Shown: positions 8,468 through 17,195 of the stretch, piece by piece
Layout of the letters: every line of letters starts with the position of its first letter
How positions within the stretch are numbered: position 1 is the stretch's first letter
From: Microbacterium hydrocarbonoxydans
GTDB lineage: Bacteria; Actinomycetota; Actinomycetes; Actinomycetales; Microbacteriaceae
Length of the DNA: 64,000 bases
Reading direction: 5' to 3'
NCBI RefSeq assembly: GCF_000956475.1
Contig: NZ_JYJB01000003.1
Span: forward strand, 62,001 to 126,000
Translations under genes and position numbers: made by a program
The notes under the pieces: generated by a model
What the model saw: the letters and a program-made list of their open reading frames with translations, nothing else
Databases searched by the model: none
What the model was told of the DNA's origin: nothing

Positions 8468-9472
8468 TCAGACCTTGGGGATGTGGGTCTCGATCGCGAT
8501 GATCCCGGATCCGGGGTTGGATGCCGACAGGTGCACGACCGAGAACGCCGCGGGCTCGAGGTCGGCGGCGCTGTCGATGTAGGAGCCGTGGATGGTGCCG
8601 GTGGCGAGAGCGAGCTCGGAGAGGATGCTGGGGAGCACGGGTCCGTGGCTGCACACGACCGCGGCCTTGCCGCTGCGCACCCTCTTGCCGATCACGGTGC
8701 GCAGGTCGGCCGTGCCTTCTTCCCAGGCATCTTGACTGATCTTCGGGGTCTCGGTGATCTTGCGCCCGAGCGCGTGCGAGAGCGGAACCACGGTGTCGAC
8801 GCAGCGCACCGCGTCGCTCGTGACGATCCGCTTCACGCCGAAGGCGCGCAGCGGGCCGACGATGGATTTCGCCTGCGTGCGTCCCCGCTCGGCGAGCGGG
8901 CGCGCAGCATCCGCTCCGTCCCACGCCGTCCGCGACAGGGCCTTCGCGTGCCGCAGCGCGATGACGGGGAAGGTGCGCAGCACGCCGTCGTCGACGAGAT
9001 TCTGGAAGAAGTCGATGATCTCGAGATCGACGGGGTAGCTCAGGCGCGCGCGCGCCTTCTTCAGGCTCACCCACTCGAGGGCGGCGATCTCGCGGTTCGG
9101 AACGAACGTCGATTCCCTGATCGCGTCGTCCGTGGCCTCTGCCGCCCAGTAGTGCACGACCTTCTGCTTGTTCGACGCCATGTGATAGCGGCTGACGCCC
9201 ACAGGAACACCGAGGACGACGCGGATGCCGGTCTCCTCGTGCACTTCACGCACGGCGGTCTCGGCGAGCATCTCGCCGGGGTCGACCTTGCCCTTGGGCA
9301 GCGTCACATCGCGATACTTGCCGCGGTGGATCAGCAGGATCCGCAGCTTGCCGTCGACGATGCGCCACACGACGGCGCCGGCCGCGTATACGGCCTTGTC
9401 CTCCCACTTGGCGCGCGGCGCCTGATGGTCCCGCTTCGCGCGCTCGGTGGCTGCGCCGGTCTTCGAAGTCAT
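8468..9472 (-). CDS. mutT1: MutT1-like Nudix hydrolase fused to a histidine phosphatase domain
   Basis: A 334-residue two-domain enzyme like mycobacterial MutT1, which removes oxidised guanine nucleotides (8-oxo-(d)GTP) and may cleave diadenosine polyphosphates. The Nudix box spans residues 61-83, with Gly61, Glu67 and the REVHEE core at 75-80 in register. The C-terminal half begins at residue ~168 and carries the RH motif (174-175) of SixA-type phosphatases, plus SHGPVLPSI further on. ATG 9472 overlaps the ppk stop by 4 bp, so the two are co-translated. A longer open frame upstream is only the ppk shadow. Confidence 0.9.
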   Translation of the reverse strand: MTSKTGAATERAKRDHQAPRAKWEDKAVYAAGAVVWRIVDGKLRILLIHRGKYRDVTLPKGKVDPGEMLAETAVREVHEETGIRVVLGVPVGVSRYHMASNKQKVVHYWAAEATDDAIRESTFVPNREIAALEWVSLKKARARLSYPVDLEIIDFFQNLVDDGVLRTFPVIALRHAKALSRTAWDGADAARPLAERGRTQAKSIVGPLRAFGVKRIVTSDAVRCVDTVVPLSHALGRKITETPKISQDAWEEGTADLRTVIGKRVRSGKAAVVCSHGPVLPSILSELALATGTIHGSYIDSAADLEPAAFSVVHLSASNPGSGIIAIETHIPKV

Positions 9473-11643
9473 CGAACCGCCCGCGCGCGGCGCCGCCGCT
9501 GGATCAACCCCATGGTCTTGTCCTGCAGGTCGACCAGCGGGTTGCCCTCGCCGTCCTCCGAGTGGCGGTACCAGACGCCCTCCGCGCCGAGATGCCAGGA
9601 GCTCGTACCGGGGTCCATCGCGAGATCGAAGAACGCGAGCAGCTCGTCGAGGTGTCGGGGATCCGTGACGCGCACGAGCGCCTCGACTCGGCGATCGAGG
9701 TTGCGGTGCATCATGTCGGCGCTGCCGATGTACACCTGCGGGTCGCCGTCGTTCTCGAACGCGAAGATGCGCGAGTGCTCGAGATAGCGACCCAGGATGC
9801 TGCGCACGGTGATGTTGTCGCTGATGCCTTCGAGATCGGTGCGCAGGCTGCAGATGCCGCGCACCCACACCTGGACCTTCACTCCGGCCGCGCTCGCTCG
9901 GTAGAGGGCGTCGATGATCTCCTCGTCGACCATGGAGTTCACCTTGATGCGAATGCTCGCGGGCTTGCCCGCCTCAGCGTTCTTGCGCTCGTGGTCGATC
10001 TGGCGGATCAAGCCCTTGCGCAGGTGGAGGGGCGCCACGAGCAGACGCTTGAACTTCTTCTCGATCGCGTAGCCGCTGAGCTCGTTGAACAGGCGAGTGA
10101 GGTCTTTTCCGACCTGGGGGTCTGCGGTGAACAGGCCGAAGTCCTCGTAGATGCGGCTGGTCTTCGGGTTGTAGTTGCCGGTGCCGATGTGCGAGTAGTG
10201 GCGCAGGGTGCCGTCTTCCTCGCGGATCACGAGAGCGAGCTTGCAGTGGGTCTTCAGGCCGACCAGGCCGTACACGACATGCACCCCGGCCTTCTCGAGC
10301 TTGCGGGCCCAGACGATGTTGTTCGCCTCGTCGAAGCGCGCCTTCACCTCGACCAGGGCGAGCACCTGCTTGCCGGCCTCGGCCGCGTCGATCAGCGCCT
10401 GCACGATCGGGCTGTCGCCCGAGGTGCGGTAGAGGGTCTGCTTGATCGCGAGCACGTGGGGATCGCGGGCGGCCTGCTCGAGGAATGCGACCACGCTGGT
10501 CGTGAACGACTCGTAGGGGTGGTGCACGAGCACATCCGCCTTGCGGATCGCCTTGAACATGTCCGGGCGGGAGTTGCTGTCGCCGGGCTGGAACGACACC
10601 GAGGTGGTCGGCAGATGAGGCGGGTAGCGCAGATCGGGGCGGTCGATCTTGCCGAGATCGAACAGTCCGCGCAGGTCGAGTGAACCGGGAAGGCGATAGA
10701 CCTCCTGGTCGGTGATGTCGAGCTCTCGCACCAGCAGGTCGAGCGTGACGTCGTCCATGTCGTCGGTGATCTCGAGTCGGATGGGCGGGCCGAAGCGGCG
10801 CCGCATGAGCTCGGCCTCGAGGGCCTGGATGAGGTTCTCGGACTCGTCCTCCTCGATCACCATGTCCTCGTTGCGGGTGAGGCGGAAGGCGTGGTGGTCG
10901 AGCACCTCCATGCCGGGGAACAGATCGCCGAGGTGGTTGGCGATGAGATCCTCGAGCCGGATGAATCGCGTGATCTCGCTGGTTCCGCGGACCTCGACGT
11001 AGCGGGGGAGCATCGGCGGCACCTTGAGGCGCGCGAACTCCTGGCGCCCGGTGCGGGCGTTGCGGATGCGGATCGCGAGATTGAGCGACAGGCCGGAGAT
11101 GTACGGGAACGGGTGGGCCGGGTCGACCGCGAGAGGCATCAGCACCGGGAAGACCTGCGCCTGGAAGTACTCCGACAGGGCGGCCTGCTCGTCGCCGGTG
11201 AGAGCCTCCCAGTCGGTGATCTCGATGCCGGCATCCGCCAGTGCGGGGCGGACCTTGCCGGCCCAGGCATCGGCGTGGCGGAGCTGGAGGGCATGCGCCT
11301 CGCGGGAGATGTCCGCGAGCGCGTCCACGGGGGAGCGGCCGATGTTCGTGGGCACCGCCAGGCCCGTCATGATCCGCCGCTTGAGCCCGGCGACGCGGAC
11401 CATGAAGAACTCGTCGAGGTTGCTCGCGAAGATCGCAAGGAAGTTCGCCCGCTCGAGTTCGGGAAGACTCGGATCCTCCGCCAGCTCCAGCACCCGCTGG
11501 TTGAAGGCGAGCCAGCTCAGCTCGCGGTCGAGGTAGCGGTGGTCGGGGAGGAGCGCGTCGGGGGACTCGACGGCATCGAAGTCGTCGTCTTCGGCGTCAC
11601 CGAGACCTGCATCGGCGAGAGCGGGATCGATCATGGGGTACAT
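9469..11643 (-). CDS. ppk1: Polyphosphate kinase 1
   Basis: A 724-residue enzyme that polymerises the ATP gamma-phosphate into inorganic polyphosphate, reversibly. The N-terminal domain starts at [17 protein letters not shown] (~39-55). His466 in KTHCKL is the position of the autophosphorylated histidine (E. coli His435), followed by [20 protein letters not shown] and later the EHSRIFAF segment. Full length for the family plus an acidic N-terminal extension of ~30 residues. Met4 is an alternative start. It sits between pst/mutT1 and a GlnR-like regulator. Confidence 0.96.
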   Translation of the reverse strand: MYPMIDPALADAGLGDAEDDDFDAVESPDALLPDHRYLDRELSWLAFNQRVLELAEDPSLPELERANFLAIFASNLDEFFMVRVAGLKRRIMTGLAVPTNIGRSPVDALADISREAHALQLRHADAWAGKVRPALADAGIEITDWEALTGDEQAALSEYFQAQVFPVLMPLAVDPAHPFPYISGLSLNLAIRIRNARTGRQEFARLKVPPMLPRYVEVRGTSEITRFIRLEDLIANHLGDLFPGMEVLDHHAFRLTRNEDMVIEEDESENLIQALEAELMRRRFGPPIRLEITDDMDDVTLDLLVRELDITDQEVYRLPGSLDLRGLFDLGKIDRPDLRYPPHLPTTSVSFQPGDSNSRPDMFKAIRKADVLVHHPYESFTTSVVAFLEQAARDPHVLAIKQTLYRTSGDSPIVQALIDAAEAGKQVLALVEVKARFDEANNIVWARKLEKAGVHVVYGLVGLKTHCKLALVIREEDGTLRHYSHIGTGNYNPKTSRIYEDFGLFTADPQVGKDLTRLFNELSGYAIEKKFKRLLVAPLHLRKGLIRQIDHERKNAEAGKPASIRIKVNSMVDEEIIDALYRASAAGVKVQVWVRGICSLRTDLEGISDNITVRSILGRYLEHSRIFAFENDGDPQVYIGSADMMHRNLDRRVEALVRVTDPRHLDELLAFFDLAMDPGTSSWHLGAEGVWYRHSEDGEGNPLVDLQDKTMGLIQRRRRARAVR

Positions 11644-11687
11644 CTAAGCACCGCAAGGTGTCGCGTGTGTGAACGGCGGCGGTTCCG

Positions 11688-12368
11688 TTACCGCGATGCG
11701 ACGGTCTCGTCCTCGTACACGTTGAAGCGGTAGCCCACGTTGCGCACCGTGCCGATGATCTGCTCCTGGTCGCCGAGCTTGGCGCGGAGCCGCCGCACGT
11801 GCACATCGACCGTGCGGGTGCCGCCGAAGTAGTCGTAGCCCCACACCTCGCTGAGCAGCTGCTCCCTGGTGAAGACGCGGGAGGGGTGCGTCGCGAGGAA
11901 GTGGAGCAGCTGGAACTCCTTGTAGGTGAGATCGAGCGGCTTGCCGTGCAGCTTCGCCGAATACGACTGCTCATCGATCGTCACGCCCGACGCCTGCACG
12001 CGAGACGGCTCGGCCGCCTCCTCGTGACGCGCCAGCGCGAGCCGGAGCCGTGCATCGATCTCGGCAGGGCCCGCGGTGGCGAGCAGCACGTCGTCGATGC
12101 CCCACTCTCCGGAGACCGCGCTCATGCCGCCCTCCGTGACCACCAGGAGCAGCGGAGCATCCTGACCCGCTGCACGCAGCAGGCGGCACAGGGACTTCGC
12201 CCCGACCAGGTCGGTGCGCGCATCCACGATCACGATGTCGTAGTCGGGCGCGTTCACGAGCTGCGCAGGTTCCGCCGGAATCTGGCGGACGCTGTGACTG
12301 AGCAGCTCGAGCGCGGGTAGCACCAGCTCCGCTATCGGAGCGTTGGTCAACGCCAGCACCTGGGCCAC
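11688..12368 (-). CDS. glnR: GlnR-like orphan OmpR-family transcriptional regulator
   Basis: A 226-residue protein resembling actinobacterial GlnR, the global nitrogen regulator. The receiver-like domain (1-110) retains Asp49 (VDARTDL). [17 protein letters not shown] and [20 protein letters not shown] are characteristic, and [20 protein letters not shown] is the winged-helix recognition region. No kinase gene is adjacent, as expected for GlnR, which is thought to work without normal phosphorylation. I chose GTG 12368 because AGGAGA lies four bases before it. It precedes ppk1 on the same strand, so it may also affect polyphosphate synthesis. Confidence 0.85.
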   Translation of the reverse strand: MAQVLALTNAPIAELVLPALELLSHSVRQIPAEPAQLVNAPDYDIVIVDARTDLVGAKSLCRLLRAAGQDAPLLLVVTEGGMSAVSGEWGIDDVLLATAGPAEIDARLRLALARHEEAAEPSRVQASGVTIDEQSYSAKLHGKPLDLTYKEFQLLHFLATHPSRVFTREQLLSEVWGYDYFGGTRTVDVHVRRLRAKLGDQEQIIGTVRNVGYRFNVYEDETVASR

Positions 12369-12440
12369 ACGCTCTCCTCTCGGCCGACGGATGTCGCCGT
12401 GACGCCATGATACCGGCACCGGATAGGCGACAATGGAGAC

Positions 12441-12731
12441 ATGTCGGAACCCGCACTCGCCCCGCGCAATGCCTTCATCGGTGTGTTCGTCGTGTGGGCC
12501 GTGGCCTTCCTCGCCTCCATCGCCGTCGGGATCTTCGTCCCGGAGGAGTGGCGCGTGTCATGGATGCTGGTCGTTTTCGGCGGGCTGGTGCTGCTCTCCT
12601 TCGCGGTGCAGCTCTGGTACGGCAGCACCCGGGGGTTCATCTTCCGCGTCGCGTGCAGCGTCACCGGCGCGCTCGTGTTGACGGGTCTGATCGCCACCGG
12701 GTTCGGCCTCGCCGCTCTCATCCCCGCCTGA
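12441..12731 (+). CDS. Small three-helix membrane protein
   Basis: A 96-residue hydrophobic protein with three predicted transmembrane segments (about 12-32, 42-62, 70-93). No enzyme motif is visible. GACAAT (12429-12434) lies six bases before ATG 12441, suggesting a leaderless mRNA. It is divergent from glnR and followed after 30 bp by another tiny membrane protein. Function unknown. Confidence 0.75.
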   Translation: MSEPALAPRNAFIGVFVVWAVAFLASIAVGIFVPEEWRVSWMLVVFGGLVLLSFAVQLWYGSTRGFIFRVACSVTGALVLTGLIATGFGLAALIPA

Positions 12732-12761
12732 CCACCTGCATCGGGGGAGTAGGCTGGGGTT

Positions 12762-12875
12762 ATGGATCTCGTCGCCCTCGAATTCTTCTTCATCGGCCTG
12801 CTGGGTCTCGCGAGCCTCTCGATCGCCTTCGTCTCGATCGTGGTGCTGCGCAACCTCTTCCGCGGCCAGCGCTGA
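12762..12875 (+). CDS. 37-residue single-helix membrane peptide
   Basis: This short frame encodes 37 residues: MDLVALE, then a hydrophobic helix of about 22 residues, then the basic tail LRNLFRGQR. The topology is that of a small membrane protein with a positively charged cytoplasmic end. TAGGCT (12750-12755) is exactly six bases before the ATG, the same leaderless layout seen at neighbouring genes, which supports it being real. The stop is 4 bp from the next ATG. Function unknown. Confidence 0.6.
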   Translation: MDLVALEFFFIGLLGLASLSIAFVSIVVLRNLFRGQR

Positions 12876-12879
12876 GCGC

Positions 12880-13479
12880 ATGCTCGAGCTTCCTGCGGAT
12901 CTTCCCGCAGACCTCGCCCCGCTCTCCTGGCTGATCGGCGTGTGGGAGGGCACCGGGGTCATCGACTATCCCGTCGGCGACGAACGGCTGCAGGGCGAGT
13001 TCGTCCATCGCGTGAGCTTCAGCCACGACGGCGGTCCCTTCCTCAACTACGCGGCGACTGCGACCTTCACCGGGGAGGGCGACGTATCGATTCCCCTGGT
13101 CGCCGAGAGCGGCTTCTGGCGGCTGTCGCGGGCGGCGGGGGAGTCGGATGCCGGTCCCGCACTGCTTCCGCCGACAGCTGCCGTTGCGCCCCGCGACGTC
13201 CACGACGTCGAGGCGATGCGCACCGCGACGGGCGGCTTCCCGCTCGAGGTGTCACTCGCGCATGCCGACGGAACTCTCGAGCTGTACCTGGGTGAGATCA
13301 ACGGCCCGCGCGTCGACATCGCCTCCGACGCGATCGTGCGCCCTGCCGGCGGCAAGGAGTACGCAGCGGCATCCCGTATGTACGGCCTGGTCGACAACCA
13401 CCTGCTCTGGGCGTGGGACATCGCCGCTCTCGGCACGCCCCTTCGCTCGCACGCCTCGGCTCGCCTGGCGAGGGTCTGA
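12880..13479 (+). CDS. Nitrobindin-type heme-binding beta-barrel protein (FABP-like, DUF1794)
   Basis: A 199-residue protein of the nitrobindin family (M. tuberculosis Rv2717c, human THAP4 C-terminal domain), ten-stranded barrels that bind ferric heme and can scavenge NO or isomerise peroxynitrite. The diagnostic GxWxGxG motif is GVWEGTG (20-26). His191 in the C-terminal SHASARL segment is the expected proximal heme ligand. Its stop overlaps the start of the next gene, a folate-binding YgfZ-type protein linked to iron-sulfur repair, so the pair fits oxidative or nitrosative stress handling. Confidence 0.85.
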   Translation: MLELPADLPADLAPLSWLIGVWEGTGVIDYPVGDERLQGEFVHRVSFSHDGGPFLNYAATATFTGEGDVSIPLVAESGFWRLSRAAGESDAGPALLPPTAAVAPRDVHDVEAMRTATGGFPLEVSLAHADGTLELYLGEINGPRVDIASDAIVRPAGGKEYAAASRMYGLVDNHLLWAWDIAALGTPLRSHASARLARV

Positions 13480-14612
13480 TGGCGGGGTTCGGCGACATCG
13501 ACGGCGCCGTCTCGACCGACGAGGGCATCGCCCATTTCGGCGACGCGTTCCGCGAGCAGCGTCGCCTCGCTGCCGGAGAGGCCATGGCTCCGCTCGGCGA
13601 CCGCACCGTGATCGAGGTCGCCGGCCCTGAGCGTCTCAGCTGGCTCGACTCGATCACCTCGCAGTCCGTGGCGCGTCTCGCGCCTGGCGAGAGCACGGAG
13701 CTCCTGGTGCTCGATCCCCAGGGGCGCGTCGAGCATGCGGCTGCGGTGATCGACGACGGAGCGTCGACCTGGCTGATCGCAGACGCCGGTGACGCCGACG
13801 CGCTCGCGACGTGGCTCACGCGCATGAAATTCCGGACCCAGGCCACCGTCGAGGTCCGCGACGATCTGCGTCTGATCGGCTTCGTCGATGGCGGTTCCTC
13901 CGCGCAGGCCGCGAGTGTCGCGGCATCCGCTCCGAACGGCGTCGCCCTGATCTGGAGCGATCCGTGGCAGCGGGTGAGCGCGGGCGGACACCAGTACGCC
14001 GAGGTCTCGGAGCACCCTGGCGCCGCGCTCGCCTGGCGGGTCGCGATCGTGCCGGCGGATGCCGCAGACGAGCTCGCCGCGTCGACGCCGGTCGAATCGC
14101 TCGCGGGCCTGCTCGCGGCCGAGGCCCTGCGCGTCGCCGCGTGGCGTCCGCGCTGGGCTGCGGAGGTCGACGAGCGTTCGCTGCCGCACGAGTCCGACTG
14201 GATCCGCACCGCCGTGCACCTGAACAAGGGCTGCTACCGGGGCCAGGAGACGGTGGCGAAGGTGCACAACCTCGGTCATCCGCCGCGCCGGCTCGCAGCC
14301 CTGCACCTCGACGGCAGCGATGCCGTCCTGCCCGCGCCAGGCGACCCCGTTCTCGTCGGCGACGACGAGCTCGGCCACGTCACCTCCGTGGCCCGCCATT
14401 TCGAGGACGGACCGATCGCGCTCGCCATCTTGTCGCGGCGGGCGCCAGAGGGCGATCTCGTGGTGCGGACGGCCGAAGGCGACATCGCCGCCGCTCAGCA
14501 GGTCATCGTGCCGGCCGACGCGGGAGCGACTGCAGACATCCCGCGGATCACCCGGCTCTCCCGCCGACCGAGCGCACCGGACCCGCGCGATTCGGACGCC
14601 TCCGCTCGGTGA
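13479..14612 (+). CDS. ygfZ: Folate-binding YgfZ/GcvT-like protein
   Basis: A 377-residue protein of the GcvT-like YgfZ family, which binds tetrahydrofolate and helps maintain iron-sulfur enzymes such as radical-SAM proteins. The signature KGCYRGQE is at 250-257 with the invariant Cys252, followed by NLGHPPRRL. I chose ATG 13479, which overlaps the nitrobindin stop (TGATG). An upstream in-frame start would run deep into nitrobindin. The C-terminal ~45 residues are a low-complexity tail. Confidence 0.9.
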   Translation: MAGFGDIDGAVSTDEGIAHFGDAFREQRRLAAGEAMAPLGDRTVIEVAGPERLSWLDSITSQSVARLAPGESTELLVLDPQGRVEHAAAVIDDGASTWLIADAGDADALATWLTRMKFRTQATVEVRDDLRLIGFVDGGSSAQAASVAASAPNGVALIWSDPWQRVSAGGHQYAEVSEHPGAALAWRVAIVPADAADELAASTPVESLAGLLAAEALRVAAWRPRWAAEVDERSLPHESDWIRTAVHLNKGCYRGQETVAKVHNLGHPPRRLAALHLDGSDAVLPAPGDPVLVGDDELGHVTSVARHFEDGPIALAILSRRAPEGDLVVRTAEGDIAAAQQVIVPADAGATADIPRITRLSRRPSAPDPRDSDASAR

Positions 14613-14636
14613 GTCTCGCTCACGGCGCGCCCTTGC

Positions 14637-15467
14637 TCAATGACCGGGCTGTGGCGCCACGGCGCTCCACGGCAGCGTGAGCTCGCCGAGGCGCCAACGC
14701 CCGTTGCCTCCGAGCACCGGCCAGCCGATCGTCTTGAGCGCGGCGACCGCGGCCAGGAATCGCTGCGTCGCGCCGAAGGCCGACAGCGCGGCGGCACGCT
14801 CCCACTCGCGGTCGAGGTCGACGAGAAGCGAGTGGATGCGCTCGCCCGGCACGTTCCTGTGAATGAGCGCCTTCGGAAGCCGCTCGGCGACGATGCTCGG
14901 GCGCTCGAGCCCCGCGAGGCGCAGCGAGAGCGTGAAGCGCACCGGCATCCCGTCGGCCTCCACATCGACCCAGCTCGCGACACGGCCGATCTCGTCGCAG
15001 GTGCCCTCGACGAGCAGGCCGCCGGGAGCGAGCCGAGCGGCCATCGTGCGCCAGGCGTCGGCGACGTCGGCCTCGTCGTACTGGCGCAGCACGTTCATGG
15101 CGCGGATGACGGCGGGTCGCCGGCCGCCAGGCAGGGGCACTTCGAACCCTCCGCGCGCGAACGACACGACGAGATCCGGTGGGAAGGGCGTACGGCCTGC
15201 CCGCACCTCTTCGAGCTGTGCCGTCGCGAGCGCCACCCTGGCGGGGTCGATCTCGAGTCCGCGGACCTCGGCATCCGCTCTGACCCGGCGAAGCCGCGCC
15301 GCGAGCTCGAAGGCGGTCACGCCGCTCGCTCCGTAGCCGAGGTCGACCACGAGAGGGTCGGCGGCGGTGCGGAATGCGTCGGATGCCGCGATCCAGCGAT
15401 CGTTGCGACGCAGGCGGTTCGTCCCGGTCGTGCCGCGAGTCGGCCTGCCAAGGGGAGATGACGCCAT
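14637..15467 (-). CDS. Class I SAM-dependent methyltransferase
   Basis: A 276-residue protein with a Rossmann methyltransferase core. Motif I is VVDLGYGASG (40-49), with an acidic residue ending strand 2 in VRGLEIDPARV and a PPG-like APGGLLVEGTCDEIG segment. The substrate cannot be told from sequence. The start has GGAGG eight bases upstream. It is divergent from gpmA with a 37-bp gap and convergent with ygfZ. Confidence 0.85.
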   Translation of the reverse strand: MASSPLGRPTRGTTGTNRLRRNDRWIAASDAFRTAADPLVVDLGYGASGVTAFELAARLRRVRADAEVRGLEIDPARVALATAQLEEVRAGRTPFPPDLVVSFARGGFEVPLPGGRRPAVIRAMNVLRQYDEADVADAWRTMAARLAPGGLLVEGTCDEIGRVASWVDVEADGMPVRFTLSLRLAGLERPSIVAERLPKALIHRNVPGERIHSLLVDLDREWERAAALSAFGATQRFLAAVAALKTIGWPVLGGNGRWRLGELTLPWSAVAPQPGH

Positions 15468-15504
15468 GCGTCAATCCTCCCAGCCCGCTCGATAAGCTGG
15501 AGCC

Positions 15505-16248
15505 ATGACCCGCACCCTGATCCTGCTCCGCCACGGCCGGAGCGAGTGGAACGAACTGAACCTGTTCACCGGCTGGGTGGATGTCCGCCTGAACGAGCAG
15601 GGCAAGGCCGAGGCCCAGCGCGGCGGCGAGCTCCTCGCAGAGGCCGGCATCCTGCCCGATGTCCTGCACACCTCGCTGCTGAGCCGGGCGATCCAGACCG
15701 CGAACATCGCCCTCGACGCGGCCGACCGCCTCTGGATCCCCGTGACCCGCTCGTGGCGCCTCAACGAGCGCCACTACGGAGCACTGCAGGGCAAGGACAA
15801 GGCCGAGACGCTCGAGGCATTCGGCCCCGAGCAGTTCCAGCTCTGGCGTCGCTCGTTCGACGTGCCGCCGCCCGTGCTCGACGACGACAGCGAGTTCAGC
15901 CAGGTGAACGACCCGCGCTACGCCGGCATCGACGGAGAGGTGCCACGCAGCGAGTCGCTCAAGCTCGTGATCGACCGGCTGCTGCCGTACTGGGAGAGCG
16001 CGATCGTGCCCGACCTCGAGGCCGGCAAGACCGTGCTCGTCACCGCGCACGGCAACTCGCTGCGCGGCCTCGTGAAGCACCTCGAAGGCATCAGCGACGA
16101 GGACATCGCCGAGCTCAACATCCCCACCGGCATCCCGCTGGTGTACGAGCTCGACGAGAACAACGTCCCCACCGGCCCCGGCCGCTACCTCGACCCCGAG
16201 GCCGCTGCCGCCGGTGCTGCCGCCGTCGCGGCCCAGGGCAAGAAGTAA
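15505..16248 (+). CDS. gpmA: 2,3-bisphosphoglycerate-dependent phosphoglycerate mutase
   Basis: A 247-residue glycolytic enzyme interconverting 3- and 2-phosphoglycerate through a phosphohistidine. The RHG motif is residues 9-11 ([18 protein letters not shown]); the second histidine lies in [24 protein letters not shown] is the conserved insert that marks the cofactor-dependent class. The C-terminus has an Ala-rich tail. TAAGCT (15493-15498) six bases before the ATG indicates a leaderless transcript. A 46-bp palindrome follows the gene. Confidence 0.97.
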   Translation: MTRTLILLRHGRSEWNELNLFTGWVDVRLNEQGKAEAQRGGELLAEAGILPDVLHTSLLSRAIQTANIALDAADRLWIPVTRSWRLNERHYGALQGKDKAETLEAFGPEQFQLWRRSFDVPPPVLDDDSEFSQVNDPRYAGIDGEVPRSESLKLVIDRLLPYWESAIVPDLEAGKTVLVTAHGNSLRGLVKHLEGISDEDIAELNIPTGIPLVYELDENNVPTGPGRYLDPEAAAAGAAAVAAQGKK

Positions 16249-16253
16249 GAACC

Positions 16254-16299
16254 ACATGACGAAGGCCGGATGCCCGCGGGCATCCGGCCTTCGTCATGT
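16254..16299. terminator. 46-bp perfect palindrome, bidirectional terminator
   Basis: Bases 16254-16299 are a perfect palindrome with no central loop, centred on CCCG/CGGG. It lies between the convergent gpmA and phoU genes, 6 bp after gpmA and 4 bp before phoU. As RNA it would form a 20-bp or longer hairpin from either strand. There is no T-run, as is common for actinobacterial terminators. Confidence 0.9.
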
Positions 16300-16303
16300 C
16301 CGC

Positions 16304-16999
16304 TCAGGCGTGGCCGAGCTCCTGCTGCTCTACCGCGAGGGCGATGTCCTCTTCGTCGACGTGCCAGTCGCCGGTGGCGAGGTAGACGACCTTCTTCGCG
16401 ACGGCGACGGCGTGGTCGGCGAAGCGCTCGTGGTAGCGGCTGGCCAGCGTGGCGTCGACCGTCGCGGTCGCCTCGCCCTTCCAGTTGTCGCTGAGGACCT
16501 TCTCGAACACGCTGGCGTGCAGCTCGTCGATGTCGTCGTCGGTGTTGCGGATGGCGTCCGCGAGGCGCAGGTCCTGCGTGCGGAGCAGCTCGGAGAGCGT
16601 GCGGGCGATCTCGACGTCCAGCTCGCCCATCTTGGTGAACGTGCCCTTGAGGCCCTTGGGAACTGCGCGCTCCGGGAAGCGCAGGCGTGCGAGCTGCGAG
16701 ATGTGCTCTGACATGTCGCCCATGCGCTCGAGAGACGCGCTGACGCGCAGCGCGGTGACCACGATGCGCAGATCGCGTGCGACCGGCTGCTGCCGGGCGA
16801 GGATCTCGATGGCCTGCTCGTCGAGGGCCACTGCCAGCTCGTCGATCTTCGCGTCGTCCGCGATGACCTCCTCCGCGAGGGCGACGTCGCTGGTGGCGAA
16901 CGCGCGCGTCGCCTTGTCGATCGAGACGGTGACGAGGTCCGCGATCTCCACGAGCCGGTTCTGCAGGTCCTCGAGGGACTGGTGGAAGACTTCGCGCAT
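16304..16999 (-). CDS. phoU: Phosphate signalling regulator PhoU
   Basis: A 231-residue protein made of two PhoU three-helix bundles (about 10-100 and 115-215). PhoU links Pst transport to the SenX3/RegX3-type kinase and keeps the Pho response off when phosphate is sufficient. REVFHQSLEDLQNRL at the start and SLERMGDMSEHI in the middle are family-typical. It is divergent from senX3, with PHO-box-like repeats between them. Confidence 0.95.
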   Translation of the reverse strand: MREVFHQSLEDLQNRLVEIADLVTVSIDKATRAFATSDVALAEEVIADDAKIDELAVALDEQAIEILARQQPVARDLRIVVTALRVSASLERMGDMSEHISQLARLRFPERAVPKGLKGTFTKMGELDVEIARTLSELLRTQDLRLADAIRNTDDDIDELHASVFEKVLSDNWKGEATATVDATLASRYHERFADHAVAVAKKVVYLATGDWHVDEEDIALAVEQQELGHA

Positions 17000-17094
17000 G
17001 GTGGGCGCAACCTTTCATTCGGATCTCGTCGGAAAGGTCCGCGAGAGGGTAGGGCCGCGCTCCGCACAGGCCCGATGCGATTGTGTGCCCCGAA

Positions 17095-17189
17095 GGTTAA
17101 CGAACGGTGCCCAGCACGTGAATAGTACTTCTCCGGATGCCGCTGAGCGCCGGAAACCCGCCGGAGCGCAGGTGAACGCACTCTACGCT
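17095..17189. promoter_or_regulatory. phoU/senX3 divergent promoter region with degenerate PHO box
   Basis: Read on the plus strand, GGTTAAC (17095-17101), GGTGCCC (17106-17112) and CGTGAAT (17117-17123) recur every 11 bp and resemble the GGTGAAC unit before pstS, though each has mismatches. A further GGTGAAC lies at 17171-17177. TACGCT (17184-17189), six bases before ATG 17196, is a leaderless -10 for senX3. Autoregulation by RegX3 is inferred. Confidence 0.5.
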
Positions 17190-17195
17190 TGAGGC

